This document shows positions 20,384 to 42,855 of a stretch of 64,000 bases of DNA, piece after piece. Where the stretch lies: NCBI GenBank assembly GCA_037178855.1, contig JASJZC010000006.1, forward strand, positions 806,001 through 870,000, written 5' to 3'. The translations under genes and the position numbers were made by a program. Within the stretch, counting starts at the first letter, position 1. Every line of letters starts with the position of its first letter. The notes under the pieces were generated by a model. That model was not told where the DNA came from and ran no database searches. It was given only the letters and a program-made list of their open reading frames with translations. The stretch comes from Oscheius sp. JU75. Lineage: Eukaryota; Nematoda; Chromadorea; Rhabditida; Rhabditidae.

Positions 20384-23300
20384 CTACATGAAATTGCTGA
20401 GATCCCAGTCGCTGCCGCCGAAGAGTTCTTGGAGACTGGCGGCCGTGATTGGGAAACCGTAGGCACCTTCCTGAAACAGAAAGTTTGAGATGGGAATAGA
20501 GAAAAGGGAACTTCTTGTGGTGTCGTCCTAGCCTCGTTGACAGGACAGTCCTTAAGTCTGGTTTCCAAACCCACAATTACCATCAAACTGTGGCTGTTTT
20601 CATCATACAATTTTAGCATATGCCTCGTTGGGGCTCGTGACAGGTAGGTGCTGTTCCAGCCGAGCTACCCTGACAGGAGCAACGTTCTCCCATCTCACGC
20701 AGACTTTTGAGCATTTTGAACTAGAAATCTATGTTATCTAGAGGCAAATTTCAAGAGAATCAGCCTCTCTCGTCTAAACTACTCATCCGAAGAATTCTGT
20801 ACTCATGACTATTTCTGGCTTGGCGGTCGCGAGCTACTGATCCCTTCGACCCGAATGGTTTCTTTTATTGTCTCTCGACCTTCTCCGACTCCACTAATTT
20901 CTCTTCGATAGTAGTGGGCAGAAATCTGTTGAACTAGGATGAAAGAGAGCTGGTTAAGAACAATTTTTTACCGCCACATTTCTCCTGAATACTGGTCTAG
21001 GCCATTTTGTAACTCTTTCTACCACTTTTCCTCTATTATCCAGTTCAAAAATGTCTAAAATCAACAAAAAGAACTGACCCCAGTGCCTGGCTCGAGCGGT
21101 AAGAACGTATCGTAGGTCAGATTCGCTTCGAGTTGATCCAACGTGGGCGCATTCGGTGTCAAGAGGGTCGTCGGTGCTGTGAGCATCTTTAGCGGACTGA
21201 AGAAGCTCGAAGTACCGGTGCTCTGTGGAAATCTGCTCGGGGTCTGAATCTCGCTGCCCCCGTACTGACTGCTGAGTTTTCGCGGTAGCGGGAGGACAAA
21301 GTCCTTAAATTCCGTCATTTTTTAACTAAAAAAAGAGCGGGAAACCTGTTGGTAGTTGCTATTAAAGACCTGGTCCTGTTCCTTCATCGCTTTTGAGCTG
21401 CAGGGCTGATCCAAATTTTGAATTGGTGCCGGTTTTGGAGGCTCCTCGATTATAGCGAGTTGGTGCGCTAAAATGAAACTTCAAGACGGGAGTTTGGTGC
21501 CTTTTTTGACTCAGAATAAGACCAAAAAGTGGCGAGAAAATGCATAAAAAAGAGGGTAAGACATACCCTGTTCCGGGACAGTACTCGTCTCCAGTCTCTT
21601 ACCATGCTCTTCTTCGACTGGAGGGCAGAGAAACGCCGCCAATTGACTGCCCTGGTTTCTTACTGCGAGCTGGAATTTGCCGGTGCTTCGCGGGTCGGCT
21701 ACCTGAAAAGGAAAATTGACAAGAATGAGGCTAAACGACTACATTTCCAACTAGGAAACTAGCTTTTTGATTCTGAGACGTTTTCCTACGTCTGTCTGTC
21801 AGATCCTGCCACTTTGCACTGTCCATACTGTCCAGTTCCGTTACCGAATCCATTGCTCTTCCCCGCTCATCAATTTTCGCTGTTACCGTTCAAGCCAACC
21901 GAAAAGAAGCTGTCACTCTGCCAAAATGTACCCCTGAAAGACCAGGGATGCATGAACATCAAAATTTTGAACCGATCCGAAACTGAGCTTCACGGTCCCC
22001 CACTGCTCGGTCGCCGAACCGAGCTGCCCGTTCTCGGGCCAAAAACAAGCACGAAACGAGATGTTCGGGCATCCCTGTGACAGACTGTCAAAATGACTTA
22101 CTTGTCTTGCCCCCTGGCATAACCACCCCCCTGTCCCGATTCGCTTATCCCAAAAAATGGTTCGCGATCATTTGAAGCATCACAGAATGCCATTTTTTGG
22201 TTTTTTTAGACTCTAGACAGCCTGTTGCCATGGGTGATTTTAAATTCACTAACATCCTGTCGGACAAGGTCCCTGTCCCCTTAAGTTTATGTCACTAGAG
22301 CTCACTGATACGCTTACAGACTTTTGGAATTATTTCAGCTTAGACCAGACCACAAAAGCCTAACCTCAATGGAGGGGAAGGATTCTGGTGGAGACTTGAC
22401 AGCAATGAGAGTCTGTCCCTCAAATTCGGCTATTGAACGTAGGTCGGAGAATTTGATGTAGCTAGAAATTGCCTTTCGTGGTTACAAAATAGAAAAAGTA
22501 CCTGTACGGTCTGTCGATAGGATCATCCTTGACGAGTCTCAGACATGCGCTAACATCTTCAATCAGGGCATCGAGCTGCATCTCCTGCTCTATCGACTCC
22601 CTCGTGTCCTGATGCAGCGCGTAGAGTTCCTGCTCATCGCATTCTGGGGTCCTGAAACCGAATTTTTTTAGACTTTCCCTCTCTTTGTTTGCATTTTCCA
22701 TCCAAAATACCCTTCCCAAGACAAAGGACGACCTTGGAATTTTGCAGGCAATGATCGCTACATTGCGCAGCAGCTGCTGTTTGGCTAGACCGAAAGGGAG
22801 GTGGATTACGAAATATATAGGAGGGTGCTAAATGGCTCATAAAGTGTGTAGAAGGGAGTCGGGTTGTCTTGTTGCTAAGCGGTGAGAGTGGCAGAGACAG
22901 AGAGAGAGAAATGAGGAAGAGTCGAGAGTACGGAACTGTACTGTCACTCTCACTGGTTCAGAGCACCTGTATTCATTCCCTTTTCTCAGAGAGCATGGAG
23001 ACGAGTCAAGAGAGCACTATTGTCTTTCTCCTTCTCTGTCTGTCTCTCACTGGTTCACATTTCAAGAGTATAGGGATGAGTCAAGGGACATGGGACTACC
23101 CAAAAAAGAAACAGCTAACTTACTTCCACCTGATACTGTTCTTGCCGACCTTCTCTACGAGATCGATTCCCTCCAAAACGTTGGTAATGTCGTAGAGGCG
23201 TCTCTTGGGCACGGAGAGGCTCTTAGCCGCCTCGTTTAGGTTCAAAATCTGCAAAGTTTGCCTATTTTTTTCAGGCTCAGATACTCGAAAACCTGATTCT

Positions 23301-24852
23301 CGTCTCTCAGCGCCAGAAATTTCCTCGTGGTCATCAGTAGCGAGTTGTCGAGTCTGGAGGCTGGCTTGATATCGTGCGGCTGGTCCACATGGCCCTCGTC
23401 GCCAGCTTTGCGCTTTCCTCTGGCTGAAAATTTTTGTATGAAGTCTGAAAAGGGCGTCCCAAATCACATTTATTCTTCTGTGCTGGCTGTTTTCCGTTCT
23501 GGAACATGGAAAAGTCGACGTAGCCGCTATAGGGGTCTCCATAGGTGCCGTCTTCATTCAAGGCTGCGGCTACATTTGACGGGGCGAGATCCAGGCGTCG
23601 ACGGGCTGTTCCGAGCTGAGTCTGAAAAAAAAAACTGGGTTTGCCATTTTCCAGAGGTTGTATCTATTTCGCGTCTGTTGGTTTGTCTGTCTGTTTGAAG
23701 CCGTCTGTGCGCAGCCGCGGTGCCCATGCGGCTGCGCAATTCTTCGTGCATTGTTAAGAGAAATCGTCTCCGCAAGCGCCCTACGCAACTCGGGTTCGAC
23801 ATAAGTTTTGGGTAGATGATGGTCCAGGGCACCGTATCAGCAACGAGGATATGTCAAATTCACATGATCAACACGAGGAATTTGGGCGTTAGAAATCTAT
23901 GGTTCGGGCTAGTCCCTATTCGGGCTGGAGGACACATTACAACAGAAGAGTTACGCGGTACAGAATGTATCTGACAGGGTGGCAAAACAAAAGCGCAATG
24001 CAAACAATATGACAAAAAAAACGTTGACTGGATCCGGTTTGGTGAAAATGACAGAAGCAGATTCTGTCAGACAGCGGCTGGTTTTCAAAGAATATGTAAC
24101 AGCTGACGAATAACATAGACAGACACGGCAGGACAGATTGGCAGTGTCAAACGATAAAAAAGACAATGGTAAAATAAACTGACATAGGAAGATTGATAGA
24201 AAGAGGCTGGATGAGACAAATGAACAAGGTTAAAATGACAGAGATTGGCAGGCTCTGTTTGATCGCTGAAGAGTGCTAGAAAGGAAAGATTGACAAAGAC
24301 GAAGTTGACCGATGGTCATGGAGAAGCTGGCATAGAAAGACTTGAACAGAAGTGACTGGTAGGCAAACAGAGTGGCAAAGACATTCTTGCACTGACAAAA
24401 CGGCGTAGATTATCGAAATACCCAGGAGATCGTCAAAACACAAATGGTAGACAAATAAAGCAACCAAAAGTCTTCGATAACCACACCTACCTTCTCTGGC
24501 TTGATGTCCTGAAAGGCTGAAGGTGAATCCAATCCGTCCCAATTTGGCTGCTCGTTTTCTGGGCTGTCTCTGAATTTCTATTCTTTAAATTCCGGTGAAA
24601 AACGGCTTACAGTTCAGGTTTCACAAAGCGTGCGAGCTCTCCAGCTTCTGGACTTCTCAGCACGTCTCCGCCAATCTGTGCTGCTGTCCCGACGCCGCGA
24701 ATCGCCGACAAGTTGACCTGGCTCTAAAATTTAGCCATTTTTGGGGTGTGAACTAATCAAATTTGTGTAAGACAGCAAAAATAGGTGTAAGCACCTACCG
24801 GATCCATGTAGGCGTAGTTCTGTCCGAAGGCCTGCCAACTTTGAGGCTCCAT
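20384..24852 (-). CDS. E2F-family transcription factor (EFL-1/E2F1-6 type)
   Basis: Twelve exons fit in phase (24852-24799, 24723-24611, 24569-24491, 23621-23468, 23423-23293, 23248-23124, 22651-22502, 22461-22365, 21702-21603, 21467-21346, 21303-21079, 20470-20384), about 478 residues. The winged-helix DNA-binding domain spans roughly 140-225 and contains the E2F signature [14 protein letters not shown], then NSIRW. A leucine-rich dimerisation helix and the marked box follow ([26 protein letters not shown]). A C-terminal segment ([17 protein letters not shown]) is placed like the pocket-protein-binding region. It should pair with DP to control cell-cycle genes. The start MEPQSW lies 19 bases after a tttgcag acceptor. 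The junction 21346/21303 uses an unusual taaG acceptor. A further short exon (MPEEEIERLQQPYK, near 26144-26185) may be upstream but does not join in phase. Confidence 0.85.
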
Positions 24853-26449
24853 CGCGATTTCTGCAGCCAGCCTGCAAAAAAATGGTCATTTTCGAAGCTC
24901 TTGTGTGGAAAAGGGGCAAAAAGTTTGTTAAAAAACTGTTCAGCCATGCTATAATGATTTTTTTTATCACTTTTCGTTCAAAATTTCCATTTTTCGGCTG
25001 TTCCGTATCGATTTTTCGCGAAAAGCATGGATATTCAGGTACTTTTGACCTACAACAGACACAAAACACCGAGACAATGGGTAGAATTGAGCCAGAATCT
25101 GTGGAACAATTTAAGAAGAAAAAGTCTATTTTTCGAGGCCTACATAAAATTCAGTTGATTCAGCCCATTTTCGTTTCGTTTCCTTTGCATTTTATCTGAA
25201 GAAAAAACCCTAGAAATCCGAGCAAAATCTACTAGAAACTGATGCATCCAACATTCGTCTATTTTACGACCCCAATTAGGGCAGTAAATGGGCATCTAGT
25301 TGTATCCAAGGATTCTCAGCCTCGAGATTCAACATTTTTCCATCGAAGCAGATCAAAAACCCATGAAAATCGGGAGAAAATTGAATTAAAATAGACTAAG
25401 TGCGGTAAAACGTGGTTCGTGAAGGAACTGAAGGGAGTTTTCCCGCCAAAAATCTCCAGTGGTTGACCGGTCGCCGCGGAAGACCGGGTTACGGTGGCAC
25501 TTCACGCACTTTTGCGTATTTTCGGTTGTGACTTGATGAAATTTTTCTTTCGCACTTCTTTTCTCACTTTTCTGCTCATTTACTGGCTTTGTATGTTGCT
25601 TTTCTAAAAAAAGCGTGCTATAAAACCTTGGGAATGATGTTCACAACGAAAATAGCAAAAAAGTTGGGCGGAAAGTGGTAAAAGGGCCCATAGACAAAGT
25701 CTAGTCTTTTTCTACCCTTTCACACGATTTTTCTTCGTACTTTTGCCCATATATGTAGCAGAAACGTGCTAGAATGCCCCAGGGCTAAGATACAGCCTGG
25801 AAAAGTCCCTGAACTTGAAGAAAAAGACATGTGAAGCGAGATGGGATAATGTTTCTTCTCGTTAAGTGACACTTCCCTACATAAAATACAATCTTCTATT
25901 ATAGTTCAACCCAAAATCTTGTCAAGGAATCGATTTCCTAGCTATGCAAAGCTTAGAGAAGACGTTGGATGAAGCACATCAAGAAGGTTGGACTCTCTAA
26001 CCTAATCCACCCAAATTTTCTTCAGTTTCTCTTAGAAAAAAGCTCAGACTACTTTAAATAGGCTCAGAAAATGGTAAAAACATGGTTATGGGTCTTTTTG
26101 ACCACATTTTAGACCCCTAGCTTTGAAATATCCTTGACTAACCTTGTACGGCTGCTGTAGTCGTTCTATTTCCTCTTCTGGCATCCTAGACGGTACGGGA
26201 AGCTCTGAATTAGCAATATGTGGGGAAAAGTAGAGGAAAAAGAGTCGGAGCTCCAGAGAGACAGACTGTCTAATCTGACGAGTCCCTTCCCGCCGCCGCT
26301 GCCCTTTTCGCGCCCTTCCTGGCCTCGCTCCTTATTCCCGCCAAAAAATCCCTGGCAAGAAGCCATCTCAGCCCCTTTTACAGCCCAGGAACAGCCAATA
26401 ATTGCTGATTTTCAGCTCCTTGGGTCCCCCGAGTCGGCCAGAAGAAGAA
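24853..26449. other. Spacer between the divergent E2F and GFM1 genes
   Basis: Apart from a possible 14-codon exon on the minus strand at 26144-26185 (donor AAG then gttagt), I see nothing supported. The first 1.2 kb is AT-rich with no splice-compatible frames. Confidence 0.45.
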
Positions 26450-36075
<9,626 letters not shown>

Positions 36076-36357
36076 AGAAGAGTCAGTAGGCTTTTTTCCC
36101 CACCCTCCGATGATCATCAGGCACTTATTGATTTTTAGGCCTCTCTAGTCGTTTGTTTGTTGTTGACTCCCAATTTTTTGATTTTACATAATTGTTGCCT
36201 AGTTTAGAGAGTTAGAAACGGTTAAATTAGACTATTTCTGTTTTATTTCGAAAAAACAACATGGTGGGAAGAAAAGGAAATCAGTTTTGAGGTGTAGAAG
36301 AGCTTCCTCCCTGCGCATCATCGAGCATCGAGATTGCCGTAGAGGTGATGGCGCCTC

Positions 36358-36622
36358 TCAACTTGGTTTCGGCTCCCCGAACTGTTTACTCTTTTTGTAC
36401 TCAACCGAAAAACGGTTCTGGCGCTCGATCGGATAAGGCGCGACGCGGCCGCGATGCTTCTTCTGACAGTAATCGGTGACAGTCTTCGGATACTTGAACA
36501 TGATGATCTGCAAGACATCCTAGTTGCTGATTTTCAGGGAAATCATCTGCAAATGAATCATGAGGAAAGCGGCTTACAAAGGCTAGAAGAGCGAGTGGAG
36601 ATTCGATCTCACCAGGGTTCAT
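36358..36622 (-). CDS. Small single-pass membrane protein (64 aa)
   Basis: Exon 1 (36622-36578) and exon 2 (36507-36358) join in phase 0. Residues 8-18 (SPLALLAFIIM) form a short N-terminal hydrophobic span, followed by a basic region (KYPKTVTDYCQKKHRGR) and a hydrophilic tail ending EPKPS. The size and layout recall small mitochondrial inner-membrane subunits, but I cannot name it. It is convergent with GFM1; a minus-strand AATAAA lies at 36242-36247. Confidence 0.6.
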
Positions 36623-36937
36623 TTTTTGCTGGGAGTGAAACTGAAAAATGGCAGTTTTTCTGGAGGAGCCATGCAGCAAAGCTCGCGCGTTTCATCCAGA
36701 AAATACAGGTATAGGTCATCGGCAAAAGCACTGCGATAAGATGTACAATAAAGAAGTTCTGGCTTGTGTCAGCTTTGAGGCTAGCAATATTCCATTTTAG
36801 TTCCCTCCTAGTTCAAATGGAAGGAAACAGGTTAAAAGGAAAAGACTACATAAGATTCTATAAAGTTTACTGGCAAAGAATGGGCTCAATGTGGACAAAA
36901 CAAAATCAACAACAGTGCACAAATTTGGGGAAGGCCT

Positions 36938-39900
36938 TTAGACGACGCGCTTCTTGTACTTCTGGAGCTCCTGGAAGGCCCTGGTCAGCTGGCGTTTCTC
37001 GGCGGGTGGCATCGCTGTGGCGAGCAGGGACGAGCTAGAAGACCGCATTTGTAATGGAAGAACCACCGTAACGAACCTGTTTTTATCACTAATACTGTGC
37101 AGTATGCACATAGCGTGTTCGATATGCTGATAGTTGAGTATGGTCTCCGAGATGATGGTGCAGACTACCCGGCTAAAGAATTTCTTATGTTGACTGATCT
37201 GATAGGCGATTTTGGCCGCCCCGTAGACGAGTCTCTCGACCTCCTTTACCGTGCCCTTCTGCCATTGAACGAAAAACTGACAGCCGCGGAAGTGCTTCGT
37301 CACAAGACCCCTGAATTTCGATAAAAATTAGGGGAAAAAGCCGAATAATTACGCATAGACAGCGATTTGATCGTTGCAAATGGTCGGATGGGCGTAGCGA
37401 AGACAGTTGTAGAGCAAAGCCTCCATTCCGAACATGTCTTTCGCGTCAAATTTCTAAAAAAAAAAAATGCCAATTTTTAGGCTATTTTTAATCCTACGAT
37501 CAGTAAAACTATCTTTGCTCGGCCGCCTTTGCGTCGGGTCTGGCAGGTCGAGCACCTTCTGGTCAAAGATGCTTTTTCGAGATGCATGATGATTGAAAGA
37601 GTCAGAGAAAAGATTGATGGTTGCTAGAAAGTGCCATAAACTTGCTATTTTTGGCTCCGGTAGGGTTTGATTTAATACTAACCGGTACCAACGTAGCTTG
37701 ATCTGCCAGATCGGACGCTATCGCAGCCAAACAACCCGTCATTATGATAATTCGAAAAAAAAGACTTACGGTTTCGTTGAAAATGGCGGCAATTGTCAGA
37801 CTAAGGGTGACGACAGTTCGTTCCTCTTTGCTTCTCGAGGCTTTTTTGACTGCCTCGGCACAGAGACCGAGAATACTGGGAGGGAGATCCGACTGTCCGG
37901 CGAGAAGAGCCAGGGTCTCGGAGAGTAGGGTTGTCTCCGTGCCTGGAAGCTTCCGGATCAGGTTCTGGGTCACAGCTATGAGAGGGCCGAGAGGAGAAGA
38001 AGACTGGAGCAATTTGGAAGTTTTCTTGAGCAGTTTGGCTACCTGAAAATGGGCAGAAATAGTGGAATTAGATTTATTTAATACTGCACGCGGATTGGCT
38101 GAGGCTGGTCCGGTTCGGTCCGAATTCAGCGCACCCAAAATCGCCCTTTCCCGAGGGTGAAGACGGCATTTTTCTATTTTAGAAGTTCTGCAAAGCTGTA
38201 CAACTTTTCGAGATCTTCAACTTTGCAAAATATCACATAGCCGGAAAATGCATCCTTGACCCCGAAACGAAAATTGCAGCCGTGCTGAATTTCGAACCGG
38301 ACCGGGACGCTGCATTCTGGTCCGTCCCCACATCCATGTCGCTGTGGCTCTTCCGATCTTTTAGTCTATTGTGCTTTCACAGAGTTTTTGAAGTTTCTTG
38401 AAATTCCTGGCAAACTTTGGTCATCCGAGTTTTGCCAAAATCTCTCATAGTTGAAGCCGTGGGTCTCTTTGGACTGTCTATGCCGACAGGCTTTTAAAAT
38501 GTTGCAGAGAAACTCGCCTTTCCCATCTTGATTTTGTCGACAAACTCCTCCAGGAACGCTTCCGGTCCATTCTCTTGAATCTCGAGCAGTGTCGGCCATT
38601 TGAAGAGGCTATCCAAGTCGGTTTTAGCTGCCGACAAGCCCAATGAGGTCAGGATATCTTCGAAACTCGCCCCCACCTCGCCTTCCTCGCCAAATTTGCC
38701 TGTTTGGAGCCCGAGGAGTAGTTTTGTGGTTTTTTTATCGGTCTGAGAGTTATTTTTGATTAAATAAATCGGCTCAAATACCTCTAAATTCTCCTCCAAA
38801 GCAATCTTGGCTGCCTCGGTGACAATTTCCCTTGAGGCATCTATTCTGGCCATGAGTTCCGAGTTCGAAGTGAGCTGACTGACCACATCGTCGACCTAAA
38901 ATTAGTGTTGTTTCAATGAAAATGGATCAAAAAGTACCGATTTCCTGGGCTCATTGATCCGCAGGGCACTGTATTTGAAGACTTGAGCCAGACAGCGACT
39001 GGCCAGCTCGACTGGGAGACGAAAAAGAAGAGATTCGCTGTGCTGGAGGACGAGTGAGGAGAACTGGAATTAGTAGAATTATAGGGTTTCAGTCCGAAAT
39101 TTGTTCTACAAAAGTACCATTTTTGGATAAAGAGATAGAACTATGAGTTAGGGCTTGTCTATACGTACACAAAAAAAGTCTATGTATGACCCTCTATGGA
39201 ACCAGTGATCAGTTTACGAGTTCGCGCCTCCACCGTCTGCTCTACTGAAATCGACACGAGATGGCCTATCGACATTGTAAAGATACTGTATTGACTGCGA
39301 ATACGTGACTTACTTGAGCAAAAAGAGACGTAACCGGATCATCATTCGCATCGTCTCCCTCAAATTTGACAGCTCCCAGGGCTGATTTTGTCCCTTTCGT
39401 CTCCTCTCCAGTCAACAGAACCGTTAGGAGGGCCACAACTGGGTTTTTTTTCATCTCCTTCGTCAGGGTTTCATTCCAGATTTCGACTACTGTTGTCTCG
39501 AGATATGTCTGCTCAAGGAGGAGCACGTAGACGAGTTGGCGGGCAACGTAGGTGGCCAGACCTGCAAAAAAGGCGTTAAATTCAAAAAATGAGCAATAAA
39601 AGTACCATAGTCCTTGCCCTGCCACATTTTGGTGGCTAATTCGGGCAGATCCGTCTTGATAGCCTCTCTCAGCTTGGCGTGGCTGAAAATGTTGACGGTG
39701 CTGATAAAGAATTCAAGCAGGAGAGCGGAATTCCTCTTCACCGACGGCTCTTCGGCTTGAAAGAAGCCGAGAATTTGCTTGAAGCTCTCGACACTGCTTT
39801 CGACTCCGAGGAGGGCGAAGAACTCGCGCAGGTGGTCAAAGTCGTCCGCATTGAGCTTGAGGTCGGTGTCCTGAGAGAATTTTTCAGGAAAAATGATCAA

Positions 39901-40393
39901 CATCGTGGAATGTCACGGGTGGTTCAGGGGTAATGCGCTCGACTACCACTCAAGAGAGCCGAGTTCGATTCCTGTGAACTTTTTAAAAGGAAAATTGAAA
40001 TGGTTCAGTGATAAAGTGCTCGTCTACCACGCTGACGAAACGGGTTAGAATCCCGGGCTCGCTATTTTTCTCAATCTATGAGGGGTTCGCTGTACTTTTA
40101 CATGTTTTCCACCCTTTCTATCAAGAAATACATCAAACGTACCTCTTGAATGAGCTCGAAATAGCAGTTGGCAATCTCCTTGTCGATTCCTTGGCCTTTC
40201 AGTCGACCAAGCAGCTCGTCTTTGCCCAACACGTCACCTAAAAAGAGGTTTTTTAGAAGAAAACTAAAATTTGACAGAAATAGGGTAATCGGCATGAAAC
40301 CTCACTTCCTAGAGCCTGCTTGACAATGTTTTTGACCTCCTCATGGCCAAATTTCTTCTCGGTAGTCTTCCTAATTGTTTTCAATGAAGCCAT
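36938..40393 (-). CDS. Large uncharacterised helical (HEAT/ARM-like) protein downstream of VHL
   Basis: The start (ATG 40393) lies three bases after the VHL stop codon. Exons in phase include 40393 to about 40308, about 40239-40143, a long exon from about 39872, 38886-38510 and about 38042-37770. Phase, length and amphipathic leucine spacing (LLEFFISTVNIFSHAKL, VARQLVYVLLLEQTYL, LLSETLALLAGQ) suggest a helical-repeat protein. A later block, about 37455 to 36938 (KFDAKDMFGMEALLYN...QELQKYKKRVV, stop), ends the gene. The junction between about 37770 and 37455 is unresolved because two frames stay open, so the block could belong to a separate gene. The intron at 38509 appears to use a GC donor (AAG/gcgagt). 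No signal peptide or membrane span. Function unknown. Confidence 0.55.
39913..40062 (+). repeat. Two adjacent tRNA-Gly-like relics
   Basis: 39913-39977: acceptor arms TCACGGG and CCTGTGA pair with one G-U; there is a D-arm-like TGGTTCAGGGGTAAT and a B box GAGTTCGATTC, but the anticodon stem is mispaired. 39999-40062: TGGTTCAGTGATAAAG and GGGTTAGAATCCC, with a weaker acceptor stem. Both resemble tRNA-Gly. They lie in an intron on the opposite strand, so probably pseudogenes or short-repeat copies. Confidence 0.5.
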
Positions 40394-40396
40394 CCT

Positions 40397-41702
40397 TTAT
40401 TGTGATCTTCCTCGTCCGGAAAGTGGTGGAATTGTACTGAAGGCTTCTCTGTATCGAATCTGGCGGTAAAGATGGGCTCGAATCCGGTTCTGCAGTATTT
40501 TTCGATGGGTAGAAGTCCGAAAAAGGGAGCTTACAACTAATACCGCTGGAAGAGGGAGACTGTCTATCGACTCGCTGTTGATTCGGATGCTGTTGGAGAT
40601 GTTCTTGACGCAGATGTCCAGCAGGGTTATTTCTGGAAACTTTTTTCGTTTTGACATGAAAAATTATTCACTTGGTCGGAGAATCAGTATCTCGGCACGG
40701 GTTATCACGCCCGGGGTGTCACTGCGAGGCCAGTAGACCTGAAAATGATGCTCCTTGGTATTATTTCGACAAAAAAATAGAGCAGAAAAAAGCATGAAAG
40801 CTGGGTAAAATCAGTTATTTTAGATGTTTCAAAGTCGGTCCCGTTTGACTGGAAATGTGGTACGTAGCGGATTTGAAAGTGGGAATAGAATCTATTTATA
40901 GCTACTAGATAGGTTTCTGGCCAATTCTAGAAAACGACCATGAGAAAGAAGACAAAGATGAGGGGAAATTCTCATCGCGCCATCGCAAAATACTGCTACC
41001 ATAATCTACTACGTACGTACACAGATTCAAATCCTGTTTTCGTGTCGTCGATAAAGTTTCTCATTCTCCTTCTTTTCCTGTAGCCCTTTCCTTTCTCAAC
41101 TGCTTATAGGCACTTTTCTGATGGCAAATAATGTAAAAGTAGACCTGTTTCGTTCTAGGTTATCACGACAATCTGGTTTCCGTCCATTTCTTCGCCATTT
41201 AAGGTTCCTGCACCTTGTTCGGCCTTTTCGTACTTACTCCTCTGTTGGCTATTTGAGCAGAAAATAGTGGCGGAAAATTACGAACAAGTAATACGCTCAA
41301 AATGTAAAATGCTCCAACTCACGTCAACTGGAGAGCTCAGTCCCGTTCCTGTCTCCAGACGCTGTAGATAGCTGCACAAGTAGGGTTCACCTGTCGCCGC
41401 GTTCCGGAAAATCCACGGATGTCCTTTGAACGTCCTAATATCAATGGTCTCCTCTACTCTGAGCTGCGCGTATCGGACTCCTCTTGCCTAAAATTTGTTG
41501 TTTATGGTTACTTCTATTCTCCTGCCTGCTGATCGATCCAGAAAACGTCAACAGCAGCCCCGGAGCAGTTCCTGTACCTCACGCGAACCTTTTTTTTGAT
41601 TTTTTGCCTAAAAATCAAGCTTACCTCCGCCGCGACGCTCTCGTTGACCGCACGCACGTTGTCAGCAAGACCGAGAGGATTCGACCTCACTCTCAAGGTC
41701 AT
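40397..41702 (-). CDS. VHL: von Hippel-Lindau tumour suppressor homologue
   Basis: Exons: 41702-41625, then a segment ending near 41540 (VRVRYRNCSGAAVDVFWIDQQ), about 41488-41332 (ending SSPVD), about 40739 to 40673, about 40638 to 40540, and a last exon ending at 40397. The beta domain reads VRVRYRNCSGAAVDVFWIDQQARGVRY-x-IRTFKGHPWIFRN, matching the VHL pattern of NRSGR-x-WLD and GHxWLFRD; Trp and His of the HPWIF loop are present. The C-terminal alpha domain (ITLLDICVKNI, SIDSLPLPAVLV) is the elongin-C-binding box. As the substrate receptor of a cullin-2 ligase it targets hydroxylated HIF (family knowledge). Intron 1 (36 nt) is a readable multiple of three. The next intron seems to use a GC donor (CAG/gcagga), since no GT donor precedes the in-frame stop. 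The stop is followed three bases later by the next gene's ATG. Confidence 0.85.
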
Positions 41703-41795
41703 AAACTAGGAGATCTGAAACCTTTGCTTATGTATCTATTTCTTAGTATAATCTTCGAGAAAAAGCTTGCAAGTCAGCATTTTCCAGCAACGAAA

Positions 41796-42609
41796 ATGGC
41801 TGTTTTGGACGAGATCGAGATTTGCGAAGAGGCTGACGTCTCTCAGGATCTCCTCCAGGATCTGGTAAGTCGTGTTTTGCTCTATTTTGGGCGATTTGAA
41901 CGATTCGAACGATTAGAGCGATTCTGTCACCTGTCACCTGTTTAACTCTTGTTTGTCTCTGCCCACCAGTCCTTGCCTAATCAAACAATCTTGTCAATTT
42001 CTGGAGGAGAGCGACCCCTCTGTCCACCTTTCTCATTTTTCCCCGTATTCCAAGTCCTAGATGCTTCTGGACTGGTTGGTATTTCTATTCCCTCACAAGA
42101 ATCCTCTTCTAATAGCTCGTTTACCCCTCTCCCCCCGAATACGTGAATTTGTCATGCCCAAGCCTGTCCGTTTTCCACAAACTGGTAGATTTTCTTAGTT
42201 AGTCAATGTCCTGAGTATTTATGACTCATAACTCAAATATCTACCAATAACCGACCTAATACCCTCATTCCAGCTTCGCAACCTTCGCATATCTACCGGC
42301 AACGATCGCGAGCAGATTCTCGACCTTCTCGAAGAGATTTTCGACGATGAGGACTACTTCGAGGACGATGAAGAAAACGATGCTGACGACGAGGACGATA
42401 TGAGTGCTCTCGAGGAATTCGAGCACGATGCTTCCGCTTCTGATGAGTCGTCGGAGTACGACTACGAGAATGATGAGGAGATCAAGCAGCATCTTGGCTC
42501 CTATTACGACGAGGAGACCGGCTATACCCAGGAGCTCTTCATGAAAATTCTCGAAAAGTTCAAGAATAGCAAGCCTGGAGACGATCCGAACGATTACAAA
42601 CGTCCCTAA
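41796..42609 (+). CDS. Acidic protein (134 aa), unknown function
   Basis: Exon 1 41796-41864 and exon 2 42274-42609, phase 0. An N-terminal helical part (LDEIEICEEADVSQDLLQDL) is followed by a long Asp/Glu tract (about residues 48-90), then a more ordered tail with KILEKFKNSKPGDDPNDY. No signal peptide. Acidic tracts of this kind are common in histone- or RNA-binding chaperones, but no family is recognised. It is divergent from VHL, with starts about 94 bp apart, so a shared promoter is likely. Confidence 0.65.
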
Positions 42610-42855
42610 GGCGACTTCTTCCCGTTTTTCATCATTTTGACATCCCTTCAAATCTTGAACGATTTCTTACCAATTATGCACTTATTACCTAATACCTGTT
42701 TCTGTAATTCTAGTATAAACGCATTTACTATTCTTTTTGCAACTATGTACAGGTTTTGCAACAGCTTTTATCTCAAAATGTGTTGGCAAGCGATTTTTGC
42801 TCGGGTCGTCACTTCGAGGAGTTTATGGTAGTTTCCAGACCCTAGAGACCAAAAA

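Noticed and set aside
39913-39977. Functional tRNA-Gly gene
   Set aside because: Acceptor arms pair but the anticodon stem does not, and a second decayed copy lies next to it.
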